This document shows positions 6,218 to 8,971 of a stretch of 8,971 bases of DNA, piece after piece. Numbering within the stretch: position 1 is the first letter of the stretch; each line of letters opens with the position of its first letter. The stretch is from positions 1 to 8,971 of the forward strand of contig JACFNS010000072.1 of NCBI GenBank assembly GCA_019454705.1, given 5' to 3'. The translations under genes and the position numbers were made by a program. The notes beneath the pieces are model-generated. The model made no database searches. It saw only the letters and a list, made by a program, of their open reading frames with translations, and had not been told where the DNA came from. This DNA is from Taibaiella sp. (GTDB lineage Bacteria; Bacteroidota; Bacteroidia; Chitinophagales; Chitinophagaceae).

Positions 6218-7582
6218 ATGAGAAAATCTATACTTTCCATTGCTTTATTTTCTGTAGCAATCAGCACTTATGCCCAGGACTCGCTCATGTTTCGCCGCAT
6301 ACATGATAATATCATGCTGCATGGCACCTGCTACGAAGACCTCAGGGTATTAAGTAAAAATATCGGCCACAGGCTGAGTGGCAGTCCTCAGGCAGAGCAG
6401 GCAATAGTATGGGCGCAGAAGGCGATGGAGGCTGCCGGGGCCGACAAAGTGTGGCTGCAACCTGTAGATGTGCCGCACTGGGTACGGGGCAAGGAATACC
6501 TTAAACTGAAATTTGCAGGCAGCAAGGATTACAAAAATGTAACAATGCTCTCGCTGGGTAATGCGGTTGGCACAGACGGCAAAGTACTGGAAGCCCCCAT
6601 CATCATCGCCAACAACTTTGAAGAGTTTGAAAAGATGCCTGCTAAGGACGTAAAGGGAAAAATCGTGTTCTTCAACTACCGTTTCAGGCAAGACCTGCCG
6701 CATACTTTTGAAGGATATGGAGATGCAGGCACCTATCGCTGGCGCGGGCCCAGTGTAGCTTCGGCCAAAGGTGCTGCGGGGGTTATTATCCGTTCCGTGT
6801 CCACAGGGCTGGATGATTTTCCACACACAGGCGCTATGCGTTATGCTGACACAGTAAAGCCTATTCCGGCAATAGCCATAGGCAATACATCTGCCGACCT
6901 GCTGGAACAAGAACTGAGAAAAGGCGCAGTGCAGGCACAAATCATGTCAGAATGTAAGATGCTGGGTGCCGTTCGCTCCTTTAACGTCATTGGTGAAATA
7001 ACCGGCTCGGTTTACCCCGATAAATACATAGTAGTAGGCGGCCACCTCGACTCCTGGGATGTAGGTGATGGTGCGCATGATGATGGCGCGGGTTGTGTGC
7101 AGTCTATCGAAGTACTGAGAACATTTAAAGCCCTGAACATTAAACCCCGTTACACCATCAGGGCGGTGATGTTTATGAATGAAGAAAACGGGCTGAAAGG
7201 CGGGCTGGCTTATAACGACTCCGCACTGGCACGCAAAGAAGAACATATACTGGCTATAGAAAGCGATGCAGGCGGCTTTTCACCACGTGGCTTCGGGCTG
7301 GCAATGGAGGAAAGCAAACGCAGGCAGATAAGGTCTTACAGGAAATTATTCCTGCCATACGGCGTGTACGACTTTGAGCGGGAAGAAGGTGGTGCCGACA
7401 TATCGCCCATGCAAAGGCGGGGTGTACCCTGCGCCGGCCTGCGCCCCGACCCGCAGCGTTACTTCGACCTGCACCATACCGCCAACGATGTGTTTGAACA
7501 AATCAACCACAGGGAGTTGAAACTGGGTGCTGTGGCGCTTACACAATTAGTGTATATAACGAGTACATACGGATTGAAATAA
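6218..7582 (+). CDS. Exported M28-family zinc metallopeptidase with PA-type insert (carboxypeptidase Q-like)
   Basis: A 454-residue peptidase with a Sec signal peptide (MRKSILSIALFSVAISTYA, cleavage near residue 19), so it acts in the periplasm or outside. The catalytic M28 domain is split by a protease-associated-like insert at about 120-250, which includes VKGKIVFFNYRF and AKGAAGVIIRS. The two-zinc site can be read directly: His276 and Asp278 in GGHLDSWD, bridging Asp288 in HDDGAG, catalytic Glu322 and ligand Glu323 in FMNEENG, Asp350 in ESDAGG, and His420 in DLHHTAND. All required residues are present. The pattern resembles carboxypeptidase Q/PGCP-type enzymes, which cleave dipeptides or N-terminal residues. 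The exact specificity is not readable. No SD sequence is present. Its TAA shares one base with the ATG of the following permease, implying co-expression. Confidence 0.93.
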   Translation: MRKSILSIALFSVAISTYAQDSLMFRRIHDNIMLHGTCYEDLRVLSKNIGHRLSGSPQAEQAIVWAQKAMEAAGADKVWLQPVDVPHWVRGKEYLKLKFAGSKDYKNVTMLSLGNAVGTDGKVLEAPIIIANNFEEFEKMPAKDVKGKIVFFNYRFRQDLPHTFEGYGDAGTYRWRGPSVASAKGAAGVIIRSVSTGLDDFPHTGAMRYADTVKPIPAIAIGNTSADLLEQELRKGAVQAQIMSECKMLGAVRSFNVIGEITGSVYPDKYIVVGGHLDSWDVGDGAHDDGAGCVQSIEVLRTFKALNIKPRYTIRAVMFMNEENGLKGGLAYNDSALARKEEHILAIESDAGGFSPRGFGLAMEESKRRQIRSYRKLFLPYGVYDFEREEGGADISPMQRRGVPCAGLRPDPQRYFDLHHTANDVFEQINHRELKLGAVALTQLVYITSTYGLK

Positions 7583-8703
7583 TGCAGGACAACAGCGGAA
7601 ATATCAGCCTTATAAAAAAGCTGCTACGGAAACCATCCGCTGTTGTCGCATTAGCCATAATTGGCGTCACTTGTTTCATTGCGGTATTCGCCTACCTGTT
7701 TGCCCCCGATGACACCGCCAACGCCAACAGGATGGTGGTGGAGCTGGGCGCACGCGAGCCGGGGTTCAGCAAACAGCTCTTGAACATTCCCAATTCCGCA
7801 TCGGCTGAACAAGACCAATCGTGGACGGATATTTTTTCCGGCCGTGCATCGGTAGCTACAGCTATTCCCATCAACAACCATTGGTTTGAAGCCGACCAAC
7901 TATGGGTAGCGCATTATATTGACGAGGGAATAGAAGATACTATGTTTTTCGCCCTCAGCCAGCTTGCTCCTAACAACATTACAGGCATTGAGCAACAGCA
8001 AAGCTATATAAAAGATAACCTGCTCGAAGATGCGACCTATTACCTGGGCACCGACCGATATGGCAGGGATATACTCAGCCGCCTGCTGATAGGCGCGCGT
8101 GTAAGCCTCGCTGTTGGCCTGATAGCCGTACTGCTGTCTATTACCATTGGTATATTCCTCGGCTCTTTATCGGGCTATTATGGGGGCGTTATTGATAATA
8201 TGGTGATGTGGCTCATCAATATCCTCTGGGCCATCCCTACCCTGCTGCTGGTATTCGCTATAACACTCACCATCGGCAAGGGTTTCTGGCAGATATTCAT
8301 AGCCATAGGCCTGACCATGTGGGTAAGCGCCGCCCGCCTGATACGCGGGCAGGTAATGGCGCTGAAAGAAATGGAGTACATTACCGCAGCCAAAGCGCTG
8401 GGACTGAAAGACGCCCGTATCATATACAGGCATATACTGCCCAATATAGCGGGACCGGTAATGGTGGTAGCTGCCAGCAACTTTGCTACTGCTATACTTA
8501 TAGAAGCAGGTCTGAGCTTTCTGGGTATCGGCGTACAGCCGCCCATGCCAAGTTGGGGGTTGATGATAAAAGAGCATTACAACTTCCTGCTGACTAACCG
8601 GCCGCTATTGGCCATAGTACCCGGCATAGCCATTATGCTGCTGGTATATGCATTCAATATTTTAGGCAATGCCCTTAGGGATGTGCTGGATGTAAGGGGG
8701 TAA
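7582..8703 (+). CDS. ABC transporter permease, OppC/DppC (peptide/nickel) family
   Basis: A 373-residue inner-membrane permease of a peptide-type ABC importer. An N-terminal cytoplasmic segment leads to TM1 (about 20-40). A long periplasmic region follows (41-154), then the family block LGTDRYGRDILSRLLIGARVSL (155-176) and about five more TM helices. The cytoplasmic coupling (EAA) loop is at 265-290: EYITAAKALG, then LP at 286-287. The block EAGLSFLGIGVQPP (308-321) is typical of OppC/DppC. The first periplasmic loop is some 65-70 residues longer than I expect from E. coli OppC/DppC, making the protein longer than the usual 300 or so; I believe this is common in Bacteroidota members. The start is the ATG in TAATG, overlapping the peptidase stop. 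OppB, ATPase and binding-protein partners are not in the window. Substrate is inferred as oligopeptides from family and neighbour. Confidence 0.93.
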   Translation: MQDNSGNISLIKKLLRKPSAVVALAIIGVTCFIAVFAYLFAPDDTANANRMVVELGAREPGFSKQLLNIPNSASAEQDQSWTDIFSGRASVATAIPINNHWFEADQLWVAHYIDEGIEDTMFFALSQLAPNNITGIEQQQSYIKDNLLEDATYYLGTDRYGRDILSRLLIGARVSLAVGLIAVLLSITIGIFLGSLSGYYGGVIDNMVMWLINILWAIPTLLLVFAITLTIGKGFWQIFIAIGLTMWVSAARLIRGQVMALKEMEYITAAKALGLKDARIIYRHILPNIAGPVMVVAASNFATAILIEAGLSFLGIGVQPPMPSWGLMIKEHYNFLLTNRPLLAIVPGIAIMLLVYAFNILGNALRDVLDVRG

Positions 8704-8743
8704 CCAACTGTTATACATATGTGATAAGTAGGATTTCAAATAA

Positions 8744-8771
8744 TATAATTGCTTTTATAAAAGCAATTATA
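8744..8771. repeat. 28-bp perfect AT-rich palindrome downstream of the permease
   Basis: The 28 bases are their own reverse complement, with half-site TATAATTGCTTTTA. As RNA they give a hairpin of about 12 bp with a 4-nt loop. It begins 41 nt after the permease stop. On the plus strand it is followed by a run of A, not U, so it is not a classic intrinsic terminator for the permease. It could be an atypical terminator or a binding site for a dimeric protein (inference). Confidence 0.75.
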
Positions 8772-8790
8772 AAAAAAGTGATAGAGAACT

Positions 8791-8812
8791 CCCCTCCTGT
8801 TTTTAGGAGGGG
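8791..8812. repeat. Left terminal hairpin of the nested element
   Basis: CCCCTCCT (8791-8798) pairs perfectly with AGGAGGGG (8805-8812) around a GTTTTT loop. The 20 bases 8793-8812 recur exactly, in inverted orientation, at 8948-8967. It is not followed by a U-run. Confidence 0.85.
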
Positions 8813-8815
8813 TCT

Positions 8816-8846
8816 ATTGGCAAATGTCTTTAGGGCATTTGCCAAT
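8816..8846. repeat. First internal arm: 11-bp hairpin
   Basis: ATTGGCAAATG (8816-8826) pairs perfectly with CATTTGCCAAT (8836-8846) across a 9-nt loop TCTTTAGGG. Confidence 0.85.
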
Positions 8847-8848
8847 CA

Positions 8849-8907
8849 GGGGTGGTTGATTCGTGCCGGGCAATCGCGTTACTTCATCTACGCGAGTTAA
8901 CCACCCC
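8849..8907. repeat. Second internal arm: 9-bp stem with branched interior
   Basis: GGGGTGGTT (8849-8857) pairs with AACCACCCC (8899-8907). Inside are two smaller inverted repeats: TGC/GCA around CGG at 8864-8872, and TCGCGT (8874-8879) with ACGCGA (8890-8895) around a 10-nt loop. The arm is thus itself branched. Confidence 0.8.
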
Positions 8908-8908
8908 A

Positions 8909-8945
8909 GACGGATGCTTACTCCGCCTAAAGGCGCGCATCCGTC
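8909..8945. repeat. Third internal arm: 9-bp stem with capped inner stem
   Basis: GACGGATGC (8909-8917) pairs perfectly with GCATCCGTC (8937-8945). An inner 4-bp stem CGCC/GGCG (8924-8927 with 8932-8935) with a TAAA loop caps it. Confidence 0.85.
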
Positions 8946-8947
8946 AT

Positions 8948-8970
8948 CCCCTCCTAAAAACAGGAGGAGA
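8948..8970. repeat. Right terminal hairpin of the nested element
   Basis: CCTCCT (8950-8955) pairs with AGGAGG (8962-8967) across an AAAAAC loop. The segment is the inverted copy of 8790-8812 with one mismatch. The window stops one base later, so the true right end is not seen. Confidence 0.8.
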
Positions 8971-8971
8971 A

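Larger units (their letters stand above)
8790..8971. repeat. Nested-hairpin element bounded by inverted repeats (REP/MITE-like)
   Basis: About 180 bp of non-coding DNA are built almost wholly of inverted repeats. The outer arms 8790-8812 and 8948-8970 are inverted copies (22 of 23 bases) and each is also a hairpin. Between them lie three arms: 8816-8846, 8849-8907 and 8909-8945, separated by only one to three bases. The single strand can therefore fold as five successive hairpins, or as one long outer stem closed by a three-arm junction. No open reading frame or transposase is present. The element may extend past the window edge, so no target-site duplication can be judged. The compact, gene-free, terminally repeated layout is what one sees in non-autonomous or REP-type dispersed repeats; the dispersal itself cannot be seen here. 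Confidence 0.75.

Noticed and set aside
6350..6940. A 196-codon minus-strand open frame
   Set aside because: It lies wholly inside the M28 peptidase, which has all catalytic residues in the plus frame.
8791..8812. Classic intrinsic terminator for the permease
   Set aside because: The GC-rich hairpin is followed by TCTATTGG, without a U-run.
8849..8907. tRNA-like or small structured RNA gene
   Set aside because: At 59 nt it lacks a tRNA acceptor/T-arm layout and CCA-type end. The fold is better explained as an arm of the nested repeat.
8790..8971. CRISPR array
   Set aside because: The repeats are inverted, not direct, and there are no regularly spaced unique spacers or cas genes.

Overview
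The window looks like chromosomal DNA of a Bacteroidota bacterium, probably of the Chitinophagaceae/Sphingobacteriia type (inference). The signs are: a secreted protein with a GEVED domain and a C-terminal type IX secretion (Por) sorting domain; Bacteroidota-style -7 boxes (TAnnTTTG) in two leaders; almost no Shine-Dalgarno sequences before the start codons; heavy use of the ATA isoleucine codon; an OppC-type permease with a large periplasmic insertion; and BshA of the bacillithiol pathway.

Layout. (1) 1-1288, minus strand: most of an APC/CAT-type amino-acid permease that runs off the left edge. (2) 1481-2326, plus: GEVED/T9SS secreted protein, closed by a strong intrinsic terminator at 2344-2378. 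(3) 2396-4193, plus: two overlapping lipoprotein genes, a small c-type-cytochrome-like protein and a cytochrome-domain/YVTN beta-propeller fusion. Both carry the rare CX4CH heme motif instead of CXXCH. (4) 4241-4585, plus: an AhpD-like CxxC protein of the carboxymuconolactone decarboxylase family. Its stop codon interlocks in a TTAA palindrome with the stop of the convergent bshA. (5) 6126-4582, minus: a two-gene unit, a CXXCH cytochrome c lipoprotein followed by bshA. (6) 6218-8703, plus: an exported M28 metallopeptidase with a PA-type insertion, joined by a TAATG overlap to an OppC/DppC-like ABC permease. (7) 8704-8971, plus: non-coding, with a 28-bp perfect AT-rich palindrome and then a roughly 180-bp element made almost wholly of packed hairpins bounded by 23-bp inverted repeats.

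How the parts may work together (inference). The middle of the window is rich in cell-envelope redox proteins: three heme lipoproteins, a CxxC protein and the low-molecular-weight-thiol enzyme BshA. The right part pairs an extracytoplasmic peptidase with a peptide-uptake permease, which fits scavenging of peptides; the left permease would also serve amino-acid uptake. The least explained DNA is the nested-hairpin element at the right end. It can fold either as five separate hairpins or as one three-armed cruciform, and resembles a REP/MITE-like dispersed repeat. No phage, CRISPR, transposase, tRNA or rRNA gene is seen.
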